Assembly: GCA_965238045.1 (NCBI GenBank)
Contig: CBDEGU010000007.1
Location: 124,001 to 188,000 of the forward strand
From: CBDEGU01 sp965238045
GTDB taxonomy: Bacteria; Acidobacteriota; Terriglobia; Bryobacterales; UBA6623
Reading direction: 5' to 3'
Length of the DNA: 64,000 nucleotides
The notes under the pieces are model-generated. The model was not told where the DNA came from, did not search any database, and saw only the letters and a list, made by a program, of their open reading frames with translations. Positions 8,123-16,654 of this stretch are shown here, piece after piece (the stretch's first letter is position 1; each line of letters begins with the position of its first letter). The position numbers were made by a program, and so were the translations under genes.

Positions 8123-9353
8123 GTATATCGTTGCATTAAACTGTACTCATCTCAGACGCGCTCTCCAGCGGCTCGAACTTCCTCCAGCGGTGAACGACGG
8201 GGGCGGCGTTGATCTCCGCGATCCCCTGCAGGATTCGTTCTCGAAGTTCCTCCCAGGACTCCACCCGGATTCGCTTCAAAAAAGTGCGCGCCATCTTCCC
8301 GAACAGCGTCTCGACAATATTCAGCCAGGACCCGTGGGTCGGCGTATGCACGTATTTGAAGCGGTTCGGACGCGTCGCCAAATAGTCCTTCGTCTCCTTG
8401 GAAACGTGGGAGGAATGATTATCCAAGATCAATCGGATCGTGCAGTGGGCCGGGTAGGATTGGTCCAGATCCTTGAGCAGTAAGATGAATTCCCGGCTGC
8501 GGTGGCGCCGCTCCACCCGCGCTGTCACCCGACCGTCGTGCAAGTCCAGCGCCGCCAGAATCGAGCAAGTTCCCAGACGTTTGTATTCGTAATCTCGAGC
8601 CACGCAGGGATGCCGCCCCGCAGTCGGCGGCAGGTCCGGAGCGGTGTTGGCGATCGCTTGCACGCCGGGCTTTTCGTCGACCGAAACCGTAATCACGCCC
8701 GGCGATGGGCCGCCCTCGCCCGCGCTTTCATTCTGCAAGGCCACCTCGCGGTAGACCAGCAGCACCTGCCGCATCTTGGACTCAAAATCCGGGTCGCGGC
8801 GCTGCAAGTAGTACTTCACCTTCTCCGGGTGAAGAGGTTGCTCGGCCAGAATCCGATGGACGGTCGCCTTGGCCGCTTGGGCCAAGGCCGGATAGCCCGC
8901 TTCCACGGCATGCTGGCGCACGTGCCGGGCGAGCGCGCCGCGGGTCCAGAGCTCGGCGGCGTAACCGAGTTGCTTGGGTTTGCTACAGGCCAAGTGCACC
9001 ACCCAGGCCTTGGCCTCTTCGCTGATGCGGGGTTCCCGGGGACGATGATAGGCATCCTTGAGCGCCGCTTCCACCCCCATGGCCAGGGCTCGCTCGATCC
9101 ATTTGCCAACGCTTTTGCGCGTCATCTTCACGGCCCGCATAATCTCGGCGATCGTCTCGCCGCAATGATAGCGCCACAGAATCTCGGCTCTCTGCACCTC
9201 CCGAGCCGGAGCCTTACGCGAACGACGCAGCCGCTGCAGATGTTGCGACTCTTCGGGCGTGAGAAGCAGTTGGGGACGCTTCGATTTTCCTGCCATGCAT
9301 CCAGCCTAGCAGGAAACATCCTCGTATCGATATGTTTTAATGAAACGCTATAC
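8123..9353 (-). mobile_element. IS630-family insertion sequence 1
   Basis: The element is bounded by 18-bp terminal inverted repeats: GTATATCGTTGCATTAAA at the left and, on the other strand, GTATAGCGTTTCATTAAA at the right (16 of 18 match). TA stands on each side (8121-8122 and 9354-9355), the target duplication typical of IS630/Tc1. One transposase gene fills it on the minus strand, and its TAA stop lies inside the left repeat. The right-hand TA is also the left-hand TA of the next IS. Confidence 0.9.
8136..9296 (-). CDS. IS630-family transposase (element 1)
   Basis: A 386-residue DDE transposase. The N-terminal third has helix-turn-helix segments (CGETIAEIMRAVKMTRKSVGKW) that should bind the terminal repeats. 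The catalytic domain shows the three acidic positions in VSVDEKPG, LILDNHSSH and HGSWLNIVETLFG, the last being the SWLNxxE signature of IS630. Full length and uninterrupted, so possibly active. The stop codon falls in the left inverted repeat, as is common in compact IS630 elements. Confidence 0.93.
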   Translation of the reverse strand: MAGKSKRPQLLLTPEESQHLQRLRRSRKAPAREVQRAEILWRYHCGETIAEIMRAVKMTRKSVGKWIERALAMGVEAALKDAYHRPREPRISEEAKAWVVHLACSKPKQLGYAAELWTRGALARHVRQHAVEAGYPALAQAAKATVHRILAEQPLHPEKVKYYLQRRDPDFESKMRQVLLVYREVALQNESAGEGGPSPGVITVSVDEKPGVQAIANTAPDLPPTAGRHPCVARDYEYKRLGTCSILAALDLHDGRVTARVERRHRSREFILLLKDLDQSYPAHCTIRLILDNHSSHVSKETKDYLATRPNRFKYVHTPTHGSWLNIVETLFGKMARTFLKRIRVESWEELRERILQGIAEINAAPVVHRWRKFEPLESASEMSTV

Positions 9354-10426
9354 TAGTGGACTGTCCCAGAGAAAGATACACCATGACGGATGCGGCGCGC
9401 GGGGTTGGAGTATTTCCAGCGGAAGGGCTTGGCGTCTTTGGAATAGGCGTTGATGTAGCGGCGTAACTTGCGGGCCAGGTCCGCCGTGGAGGTGAAGATG
9501 CCGCGCGTGATCACATCCCTCTGCAGCTTGGAAAACCACAATTCGACTTGATTCAGCCACGACGAATAGGTCGGGGTGAAGTGTAACTGCACGTTGGGAT
9601 GGGCTCGCAGGAACTCGGCCACCTTCTTCGTCTTGTGCGCGGAGAGATTGTCGCGGATGATGTGAATCTCCTGCTCGGCCTCGTAGGGCGCGACGATGTC
9701 GGCGAGAAAGCTCACGAACTCCTTGCTGGTGTGTCGCCGAGCGGTCTTGCCCTGCACCTTGCCGGTCTTGGTGTTCAGAGCGGCGTAGAGCGAGAGTGTG
9801 CCGTTGCGCTTGTATTCGAAGCCGTGCCGTTCCGCCCGGCCGGGCGAGAGCGGCAGCACACGGTCGCGGCGATCCAGGGCCTCAATGGCGGTCTTTTCGT
9901 CAACGCAGAATATGGCGGCGTGCCGGGGCGGGTCGAGATAGAGCCCGATGATGTCGGCCGCCTTGCGCTCGAAGTCCGGGTCGTTGGAGGCCATGTAGCG
10001 TTCCAAACGATGCGGTTGCAGGCCGGCTTCCCGCCAAACGCGATGAATCATCGTCTTGCTTAGCGCGAGCTGACGGGCGAGTTTGCGGCAGGACCAGTGG
10101 GTGGAACCGTCTCGGGGTTTGCGGCGCGTGGCGTTGAGTATCCGAGCGCGCAGCTTGACGCTCAGCTTGGAGGGCGCTTGACCGGGCCGCTCGGTTTCGA
10201 GCCCATCGAGTCGGGCTTGGAGAAAGCGGCGCTTCCATTTCCCCACGGTACGCGCCGAGGTGTCGAGTTTGTCGGCTAGGCGTGCATACGACCAGCCGCC
10301 GCTCAACAACAACACGATCTTGGCTCGTAGCACGAACCCGGCCGGCAGCGACTGCGAGCCGCCGATCTCTTCCAACTCAGACCGTTCTTTCTCGTCCAAA
10401 GCGATTGGTTCGGCTTGAAAGGACAT
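9353..10426 (-). CDS. IS630-family transposase (element 2)
   Basis: A 357-residue DDE transposase with N-terminal helix-turn-helix (GWSYARLADKLDTSARTVGKW) and catalytic motifs FCVDEKTAIEAL, HIIRDNLSAHK and YSSWLNQVELWF. It is only distantly similar to the transposase of element 1. The reading frame runs to the very tip of the inverted repeat (…GTVH) and its TAG stop is made of the duplicated target TA plus the next base outside the element. The element itself therefore carries no stop codon. Confidence 0.93.
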   Translation of the reverse strand: MSFQAEPIALDEKERSELEEIGGSQSLPAGFVLRAKIVLLLSGGWSYARLADKLDTSARTVGKWKRRFLQARLDGLETERPGQAPSKLSVKLRARILNATRRKPRDGSTHWSCRKLARQLALSKTMIHRVWREAGLQPHRLERYMASNDPDFERKAADIIGLYLDPPRHAAIFCVDEKTAIEALDRRDRVLPLSPGRAERHGFEYKRNGTLSLYAALNTKTGKVQGKTARRHTSKEFVSFLADIVAPYEAEQEIHIIRDNLSAHKTKKVAEFLRAHPNVQLHFTPTYSSWLNQVELWFSKLQRDVITRGIFTSTADLARKLRRYINAYSKDAKPFRWKYSNPARRIRHGVSFSGTVH

Positions 10427-10475
10427 ACTGTATAGACGCCGCTTTCACTAAGAATGTTACTCTGGGACAGTCCAC
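9356..10475 (-). mobile_element. IS630-family insertion sequence 2
   Basis: Perfect terminal inverted repeats begin GTGGACTGTCCCAGAG at 9356 and are mirrored at 10460-10475. TA lies at 9354-9355 and 10476-10477; with the bounding C and G each junction reads CTAG. The element abuts IS630 element 1, sharing the single TA at 9354-9355, so one inserted into the target duplication created by the other. It carries a single intact transposase gene on the minus strand. Confidence 0.92.
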
Positions 10476-10520
10476 TAGTTTTGCTCCGCCACAACCTACT
10501 GAGTCCCGCATAATACCCCG

Positions 10521-11063
10521 TCAATCGAAACAAAGAGAAGACTGCTTCCAGAAAGCGGCAATCAAACGCGGCTTGCGGCGCATGCGGCGTAGTGCTTGGC
10601 GAGCGCGTTGGTCGAGTTCCCAATAGTCCTTCGGGCAGACGCTGGGCAGTTCGTGCTGCTTCCAGTAAGCCCAGATGTATTCCACCGGGTTCAGCTCCGG
10701 CGCATAGGGCGGCAGGTACTCCGTTGCGATGTGACCCTCGGAGAGCTCGATGAACTCCTCTACCAGACGGCTGCGGTGCGCCGGCAGTCGGTCCCAGACG
10801 ATCAGTAGCGGCTCTTGGATGTGGCCTGCCAAGGCCTTCAGGAAGTCGATGACCTCGAGTTCCCCGATCGCGCCAGGGTACAGCCGGAAGTAGAAGTTGC
10901 GGAAGCTCAGCCCGGCCGCTACCGAAAGCTTCTTCCAGTTGAAGTTGAACTCCAGGACCGGCGTCTCGCCGCGCGGCACCCAGGTGCGGCAACGATGCGG
11001 CTTCTGAGTTAATCCGCTTTCGTCGATGAAGACGATCGTGCGGCCTTGTTGGCAGGCTTTTTT
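10521..11063 (-). CDS. IS630 element 3 OrfB, catalytic part reached by -1 frameshift
   Basis: This frame has no start of its own near its beginning; it is entered from OrfA by a -1 shift on the run of eight A residues (11058-11065). It carries the DDE domain: GRTIVFIDESGLTQK with the first Asp, LLIVWDRLPAHRS with the second, and PPYAPELNPVEYIW with the Glu. It ends ALRRMRRKPRLIAAFWKQ. A truncated product could begin at an internal ATG at 10979, but that would lack the first catalytic Asp. All three acidic residues are intact, so the fused product could be active. Confidence 0.85.
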   Translation of the reverse strand, partial: KKACQQGRTIVFIDESGLTQKPHRCRTWVPRGETPVLEFNFNWKKLSVAAGLSFRNFYFRLYPGAIGELEVIDFLKALAGHIQEPLLIVWDRLPAHRSRLVEEFIELSEGHIATEYLPPYAPELNPVEYIWAYWKQHELPSVCPKDYWELDQRARQALRRMRRKPRLIAAFWKQSSLCFD

Positions 11064-11563
11064 TTAACGCGGGGCCAGGTCGTGCGCTGCCAGCCGCGGA
11101 TCGCCCCTTCGTTGCGCTCGCGGGCCTTGCCGACCCGACGTTGCGGGCTCCAGCCGAGCGCCCGCAGGATCTTCCAGACGTGGCCTGCGTGGTAGCGCAC
11201 GCCGAACTGGTCGGCGATCAGACGAGCGATGCGCGGGCAGGTCCACAGCGGCGTCGGGAAGCCGTGCGCTTCGGGGCCTTGAAGCAACTGCGACTCCAGG
11301 CGCTCGAGTTGGGCGGCGTCTAACCGCGGTTTGCGTCTGGCACGTCCCGCCTTACGCAACCCGGCCGGGCCTCGCTCGCGATATCGCCGCCGCCACTCAC
11401 TGACTGTTTGCCGCGCGACCTTGAGTCGCCGCGCCGTTTCGGACTGATTACATCCTGCATCGAGCAACCGCATCGCTTCGAAACGGCGCTTCTCTAGCGC
11501 CTCGAAATCCCGCCGGCCGCTTTGCCCACTTCTCATACATAGATAGACGTATCCAATCACCAA
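11009..11563 (-). CDS. IS630 element 3 OrfA, DNA-binding part
   Basis: 184 residues. The N-terminal two thirds are paired helix-turn-helix domains (AGCNQSETARRLKVARQTVSEW and CPRIARLIADQFGVRYHAGHVWKIL) typical of IS630/Tc1-like transposases. After GWSPQRR the frame reaches KKKP at the A8 run and then ends out of frame at SSTKAD. A -1 slip there joins it to OrfB. The start may be the ATG at 11563 or at 11536 (MRSGQSGRRD). On its own OrfA could act as a competitor for end binding. Confidence 0.83.
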   Translation of the reverse strand: MVIGYVYLCMRSGQSGRRDFEALEKRRFEAMRLLDAGCNQSETARRLKVARQTVSEWRRRYRERGPAGLRKAGRARRKPRLDAAQLERLESQLLQGPEAHGFPTPLWTCPRIARLIADQFGVRYHAGHVWKILRALGWSPQRRVGKARERNEGAIRGWQRTTWPRVKKKPANKAARSSSSTKAD

Positions 11564-11637
11564 AAGGTGTCATGTTATTTTGCGGGATTCAATAGGCTGA
11601 ACCAGCGGTCCCAACCTGCCCGCGCTACACTGGCACT

Positions 11638-13188
11638 ATGAAACTTACTCGCAGGGATTTTCTTGCGGGGTCGGCGGCGGTAGCGGCTGCCCGGCTCGAA
11701 ACCGCCCAGTCCCGCGAGCATGCGTCCTCGCGCGAAAACATGGCCGCGCGGGCCATGGATCTAGCCAAGAAAGCCGGCGCGAGCTATGCCGACATCCGCA
11801 TCAACCGTTACCAATACGAGAACCTCTACGCCCGCGAACATCAGGTGCAGCGGGTTTCGGCGCGAACCAGTTACGGCTACGGCATCCGGGTCATCAAGAA
11901 GGGCAGCTGGGGTTTTGCGGCCTCGAACAATTTCAGTGACGAGGCCCTCGCCAAGGCCGTGCGCCAGGCCGCCGAAATCGCCGAGGCCAACGCCGCGCTC
12001 CAGGACAAACCCGTTCAGCTCGCGCCGGAAAAGGCCTACCGCAAGAAGTGGAATTCTGGATACAAGACCGATCCCTTCCAGGTTTCTCTCGACAAGAAGA
12101 CCGAGCTGCTGCTCAAGATCAACGAAACCGCGCTGGCGGTCAAGGGCGTGAGCTTTGTCAACAGCTCGATGTTCTTCGTGCGGGAAGACAAGTTCTTCGC
12201 CTCGACCGAGGGCTCGGTGATCGAGCAGGATCTGGTGCGTTCCTGGTGCAATTTTTCCGTCAGCGCCGTGGATCGCGCCAAGGGCGATTCGCAGTCGCGC
12301 GATTCCCTGGCGCAACCCACCCTGCGGGGCTGGGAAGCGATCGAGGAATATCCCTACATCGAAGAAGCCGAACAGGCCGCCGGCGAAGCCGTTCAGAAAC
12401 TAAAAGCCCACACGGTAGGCGCCGGGGAGTACGACCTGCTCCTGCATCCCACCCATCTGTGGCTGACGATTCATGAGAGCTGCGGCCATCCCACCGAACT
12501 CGACCGCGCTCTGGGCTACGAGGCCAACTTCGCCGGCACCAGTTTCCTGACACCCGAAAAGCTGGGCAAGTTTCGCTATGGCTCAAAATGGGTCAACATG
12601 GTCGCCAACCGCGACGAGCCCCACGGGCTCGCCACCGTCGCTTACGACGACGACGGAGTTCCGGCGCAGCGCTGGGACTTGGTCCGCGAAGGCATCTTCG
12701 TCGGCTACCAGACGACCCGCGAGCAGACCGCCTGGCTCGCCGGCGTCAAGTCGCGAGGCTGCGCCCACGCCGATAGCTGGTCGAGTGTCGTATTCCAGCG
12801 CATGCCCAACATCGCGCTCGACCCCGCCGGCAGCAAGCTCACCCAAGACGAACTCATGGCCGGCATCAAGAAGGGCATTCTGATCCTCGGCCGCGGCAGT
12901 TACTCGATCGACCAGCAGCGCTACAACTTCCAGTTCGGCGGACAGGTGTTTTGGGAGATCGAGAACGGCAAGAAGAAACGCATGCTGCGCCATGTCGCCT
13001 ACCAGTCGCGCACGCCCGAGTTTTGGAACGCCTGCGACGGGGTCGGCGGCAAGGCCGAGTATCTGCTGGGCGGCACTTTCCGTGACGGCAAGGGCGAGCC
13101 GGGTCAGATCAACGCCGTCAGTCACGGCTGTCCTCCGGCGCGCTTTCGCGGGATCAACGTCATCAACACCGGGAGTCAATCCGCATGA
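11638..13188 (+). CDS. tldD: TldD-family zinc metalloprotease with Tat-like signal
   Basis: A 516-residue member of the TldD/PmbA family. TldD and TldE form a heterodimeric protease that degrades unfolded peptides and matures some modified peptides (microcin B17 and CcdA in E. coli). The zinc-binding motif HESCGH (279-284, HExxxH) is present, so this is the catalytic TldD subunit. The N-terminus MKLTRRDFLAGSAAVAAA looks like a twin-arginine signal, unlike E. coli TldD, which is cytoplasmic. Its TGA stop overlaps the ATG of the partner gene, so the two are translationally coupled. A run of IS630 elements lies just upstream. Confidence 0.92.
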   Translation: MKLTRRDFLAGSAAVAAARLETAQSREHASSRENMAARAMDLAKKAGASYADIRINRYQYENLYAREHQVQRVSARTSYGYGIRVIKKGSWGFAASNNFSDEALAKAVRQAAEIAEANAALQDKPVQLAPEKAYRKKWNSGYKTDPFQVSLDKKTELLLKINETALAVKGVSFVNSSMFFVREDKFFASTEGSVIEQDLVRSWCNFSVSAVDRAKGDSQSRDSLAQPTLRGWEAIEEYPYIEEAEQAAGEAVQKLKAHTVGAGEYDLLLHPTHLWLTIHESCGHPTELDRALGYEANFAGTSFLTPEKLGKFRYGSKWVNMVANRDEPHGLATVAYDDDGVPAQRWDLVREGIFVGYQTTREQTAWLAGVKSRGCAHADSWSSVVFQRMPNIALDPAGSKLTQDELMAGIKKGILILGRGSYSIDQQRYNFQFGGQVFWEIENGKKKRMLRHVAYQSRTPEFWNACDGVGGKAEYLLGGTFRDGKGEPGQINAVSHGCPPARFRGINVINTGSQSA

Positions 13189-14507
13189 CTCGCGACGAAG
13201 CCCGCGCGCTCTCGAAGAAAATCCTCTCCTTCGCCCGTGTTCCCGAACTGCAAGTTACACTAGGCACGACCCGCCGAGGCTATCTGCGCTTCGCGAGGAA
13301 CGCCGCCACCACCAGCGGCGTCGTCGACAGCGCGACGGTCGGCGTCACCGCCTGGAAGGGCAAGCGCAAGGCGAGTCTTTCGGCCACCGTCGATCTCTCG
13401 CCCGCGGGTATCGACGAAGCCGCTCTCAAGCGACTCGTCGCCGGCACCGAAGAGCTCGCCGCCATCTCCCCCGAGGATCGCGAATACGTCCCCCTGCTCG
13501 GACCTCAGGAATATCTCGCGGTCGATGCCTATGACGCCTCGTCGGCGAACCTGTCGGCGCCGCGCCGAGCCCAAGCGGTCGGCGAAGCCATCGATTACGC
13601 CAAGAGCAAGAAAGTCGTCGCGGCCGGTTTTTTCGAGAATCGCGACGCGGTCTCGGTCATGGCGAACTCGAACGGGCTGTTCTCCTATTTCCCCAGCAGC
13701 AGCGTCTCGTTCTCGGTCACCGCCCGAACAACCGACGGCACCGGTTCAGGCTACTACGCGACCCATTCGCTCAAGATCAGCACGCTCGACGTCAAGGAAG
13801 CGGCCGCCATCGCCGTTAAGAAAGCGCTCGACTCACGCAATCCGCGTGAGATCCAGCCCGCTGCCTACCCGGCGATTCTCGAAGCCCAAGCCGTCTCGAA
13901 CCTCAGCTTCTATCTCTACCCCGACGCGCGGCGCGCCGACGAAGGCCGCGGCGTCTATGCCGCCCCGGACGGCAAGACACGCCTGGGCGAAAAGATCTTC
14001 GACAGCCGCATCAGCGTCTACGGCAACCCGGCCCACCCCGTCGTCCCCTCGAACCCCGCCGGACCCGGCGGCTACCCTGCGGCGAAGGATCACTGGATCG
14101 AGAAAGGCGTTCTGAAGAACCTGGTCTACTCGCGCTTCTGGGCCGCCAAGCAGAAGCGCCGCCCGGGGCCGTTTCTCTCGAACCTGATCATCGGCGGCGA
14201 GAACACTCCGCTCGCCAAGATGATCGCCTCCACCGAGCGCGGCGTCCTGGTCACGCGCCTCTGGTATATCCGCATGGTGGATCCGCAACAGGCCCTGGTC
14301 ACCGGCCTGACCCGCGACGGAACCTTCTGGATCGAGGACGGCGAGATCCGCCACCCGATCAAAAACTTCCGCTTCAACGACAGCATCGTCCGCCTGCTGG
14401 ACGAGGTTCACAGCCTGGGCACGCCGCAACGAGTAGGAACCCGAACCCTCGTCCCCCCCATCAAGGTCAACTCCTTCCGCTTCACCTCGCTCTCGGACGC
14501 CATCTAG
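13185..14507 (+). CDS. tldE: TldE/PmbA-type partner subunit
   Basis: A 440-residue TldD/PmbA-family protein without the HExxxH zinc motif, as expected for the non-catalytic TldE partner. The start ATG overlaps the tldD stop (ATGA). Family features include EAQAVSNLSFYLYPDARR, the GEKIFDSRISVYGNPAHP region and the C-terminal FWIEDGEIRHPIKNFRFNDS segment that packs in the shared cavity. It has no export signal, in contrast to the Tat-like start of its partner. It probably works as a TldD-TldE complex, exported together or with both retained. Confidence 0.9.
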   Translation: MTRDEARALSKKILSFARVPELQVTLGTTRRGYLRFARNAATTSGVVDSATVGVTAWKGKRKASLSATVDLSPAGIDEAALKRLVAGTEELAAISPEDREYVPLLGPQEYLAVDAYDASSANLSAPRRAQAVGEAIDYAKSKKVVAAGFFENRDAVSVMANSNGLFSYFPSSSVSFSVTARTTDGTGSGYYATHSLKISTLDVKEAAAIAVKKALDSRNPREIQPAAYPAILEAQAVSNLSFYLYPDARRADEGRGVYAAPDGKTRLGEKIFDSRISVYGNPAHPVVPSNPAGPGGYPAAKDHWIEKGVLKNLVYSRFWAAKQKRRPGPFLSNLIIGGENTPLAKMIASTERGVLVTRLWYIRMVDPQQALVTGLTRDGTFWIEDGEIRHPIKNFRFNDSIVRLLDEVHSLGTPQRVGTRTLVPPIKVNSFRFTSLSDAI

Positions 14508-14572
14508 GGCCCCCGCGGGCGAGCAGGCTGGAAGGGATAAGATAAATAGGCGAAGGAGATTCGCGAGCCGGA

Positions 14573-15745
14573 ATGATGAGCGGTCCATGGCGGTTTCAAG
14601 TGGTGTTTTTGTTCGCGGGGGCCTGCCTGCTGGCGGGGGCGTCTTGTTCGCGGCCGGAGCAGCCCGCCGAGGCTGGCCAGGGAAGTGAGGTGAGGGTGGA
14701 ATCGTTTGGGTCGCTGCCATCGGGTCAGCCGGTGCAGCTCTTCACGCTGGCGAACCGCAACGGCGTCGAGGCGCGGATCACCGATTACGGCGGAATTGTG
14801 GTTTCGCTGAAAGTGCCCGATCGCGACGGCCGTTTCGATGACGTGGTGCTGGGGTTTGACGATCTCGACGGCTACGTGGCCGCGGGATCCTATTACGGCG
14901 CGATCATCGGCCGTTATGGCAACCGCATTGCCGGGGGCGAATTTATCCTTGACGGCGAGACCTATTCGCTGGCAACCAATAACGGCGAAAATCATCTGCA
15001 TGGCGGCCTCCGGGGGTTCGACAAGGTGGTTTGGGAGGCCGAGCCTTTCCGCGGCGGCCAGGGGCAGGGGCTGGTTCTGCGCTATGTGAGCGATGACGGC
15101 GAGGAAGGCTATCCCGGCACGCTGAGGGTCAAGACAACCTACCTGCTCGGCGATGACAATAGCCTGCGGATAGACTACGAGGCGGCGACCGATAAGACGA
15201 CGATCCTCAACCTGACGAACCACTCCTACTTCAACTTGCAAGACGGCGGAGTGACTCCGATCCTGGGACACGAACTGACGATCAAGGCGTCCCGGTTCAC
15301 GCCCGTCGGCGAAGGGCTGATTCCCACCGGCGAACTGCGCGCGGTGGAGGGAACGCCCATGGACTTTCGGCAACCCCAGGCGATCGGGGCGCGCATAGAC
15401 CATGACGACGAGCAGATCCGGCTCGGCGGCGGCTACGATCACAACTTCGTGCTCGACCGCGGCGGCGATGAGCCCGAAGTGCTGATGACGGTTTACGAAG
15501 CAACGACCGGGCGAGTGATGGAAGTTCTCACGACCGAACCGGGTGTGCAGTTCTACACGGGTAATTTTCTCGATGGCAGCCTGACGGGCAAGAACCAAGT
15601 GGCGCTCCGGCACAGAACGGGCTTCTGCCTGGAAACACAGCATTTTCCTGATTCGCCGCATCACGGCCATTTCCCCTCCACGATCTTGGAGCCGGGGGAC
15701 ACCTACCGCTCGGCGACCGTCTACCGTTTCGGCGTGAGGAAGTAG
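14573..15745 (+). CDS. aldose 1-epimerase, exported lipoprotein type
   Basis: A 390-residue galactose-mutarotase (GalM) fold enzyme that interconverts alpha and beta anomers of aldoses. The signal MSGPWRFQVVFLFAGACLL followed by AGASC suggests a lipoprotein exported across the inner membrane. Active-site segments are clear: NGENHLHGGLRGF, the catalytic-histidine motif NLTNHSYFNL, GGYDHNFVLD and the glutamate motif EPGVQFYTGNF near residue 325. The length matches GalM plus signal. AAGGAG-like bases lie about 20 upstream of the ATG; the second Met (14576) is an alternative start. No sugar transporter is adjacent. Confidence 0.92.
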   Translation: MMSGPWRFQVVFLFAGACLLAGASCSRPEQPAEAGQGSEVRVESFGSLPSGQPVQLFTLANRNGVEARITDYGGIVVSLKVPDRDGRFDDVVLGFDDLDGYVAAGSYYGAIIGRYGNRIAGGEFILDGETYSLATNNGENHLHGGLRGFDKVVWEAEPFRGGQGQGLVLRYVSDDGEEGYPGTLRVKTTYLLGDDNSLRIDYEAATDKTTILNLTNHSYFNLQDGGVTPILGHELTIKASRFTPVGEGLIPTGELRAVEGTPMDFRQPQAIGARIDHDDEQIRLGGGYDHNFVLDRGGDEPEVLMTVYEATTGRVMEVLTTEPGVQFYTGNFLDGSLTGKNQVALRHRTGFCLETQHFPDSPHHGHFPSTILEPGDTYRSATVYRFGVRK

Positions 15746-15919
15746 ATCCTGACGGCAAGAGGCAATCCTAGACGTTGCGGGTCTCCTGCCCTTGTTCCCG
15801 CCGGACAACCGCGATCAGCGGGCGGCGCATCAGCGGACGGCGAGCTAGCGGGGGCCAAGCGCGATCCTTCCGAAGGGGCCCCCGTGCTTGCCGGCATCGT
15901 TTGTTGAAACCGGGGTCTT

Positions 15920-16603
15920 ATGTTTGAAAAACCAACACCGCAATCCCGCTGGGTGGAAATTGCGCGAATCAACCTGAGGGTGGGCCTGGTCTTGGCTGTC
16001 GTCTATCTCGGCGTGACGTACTACCAGCGCTGGACGTCCGCGCCCATTGGGCCTGAGCGAAAGCAGACGATAAAACTCCATCCAGATCTGTACGTGTTCC
16101 CGCCCAAATCCTACGTCACGGACGTGGCCTCGGCTCGAAAACTCATTGGCAAGCCGCTTTGGGTCAAGGAAGGCTATCGCTGGGTGTATGAGCCCGGAGA
16201 CAACACGCTGGGCCCCTTGGAAAGACTGGTCCCCAGCGGCGTGAAAGAGAAGGGCGAGCACGTCTTCCTGGAATTCCGCAAGGACGGTGCGACCCGGACC
16301 GTGGCCATCGGCAGGCAGGGGAGATTCTATATCGACGACATGTTTCTTCTCGAGGATCCCCGCTCGCTCTGGGGCCACTGGTCCGAGCAAGACTGGGACG
16401 ACATTGCCAAGCACAAGATTCGGGCGGGAATGAGCGAATATCAGGTCGTCTTTGCCCTAGGGGCGGGGAGCACGGTGCAATCGTCGCGGCATGCGAAGAC
16501 GCGAATTGTCCACTATGTGCTGGGCAGCGACAAAGGGGTTGGCCCCTTCCGCGTCACGTTTCGCGACACGGTCGTTGAGCGGTTCGAACCACTGGAGAAC
16601 TAG
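15920..16603 (+). CDS. hypothetical membrane-anchored protein
   Basis: 227 residues with one predicted membrane helix (about 22-38, VGLVLAVVYLGVTYYQR) and a soluble remainder. The C-terminal part (IRAGMSEYQVVFALGAG…) recalls the small alpha-beta SmpA/OmlA-type fold, in which a GMs-x-x-Q-V helix precedes a paired sheet, but this is only a resemblance. The middle part is rich in aromatic residues and turns. It stands alone, with the facing PilZ-like gene 51 bases after its stop. Function unknown. Confidence 0.65.
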   Translation: MFEKPTPQSRWVEIARINLRVGLVLAVVYLGVTYYQRWTSAPIGPERKQTIKLHPDLYVFPPKSYVTDVASARKLIGKPLWVKEGYRWVYEPGDNTLGPLERLVPSGVKEKGEHVFLEFRKDGATRTVAIGRQGRFYIDDMFLLEDPRSLWGHWSEQDWDDIAKHKIRAGMSEYQVVFALGAGSTVQSSRHAKTRIVHYVLGSDKGVGPFRVTFRDTVVERFEPLEN

Positions 16604-16654
16604 CCCCTGGCGGAAGTCCGGCGACTCGGCTTGCGCGAGCCGTTCCCGGCGGAA

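Larger units (their letters stand above)
10499..11592 (-). mobile_element. IS630-family insertion sequence 3 (orfA/orfB type)
   Basis: Terminal repeats CTGAGTCCCGCATAATA (left) and, on the other strand, TTGAATCCCGCAAAATA (right) match at 14 of 17 positions. TA flanks both ends (10497-10498 and 11593-11594). The transposase is split in two overlapping frames joined by a run of eight A residues. Only 19 bases separate this element from the TA of IS630 element 2, making three unrelated IS630 insertions in 3.5 kb. Confidence 0.87.

Noticed and set aside
7027..8136. 369-codon minus-strand frame covering the coiled-coil gene
   Set aside because: Arg/Pro-rich with no domain; the plus strand gives a membrane helix and regular heptads.
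14504..15808. Minus-strand frame opposite aldose epimerase
   Set aside because: The epimerase motifs on the plus strand are complete, and the antisense product has no recognisable feature.
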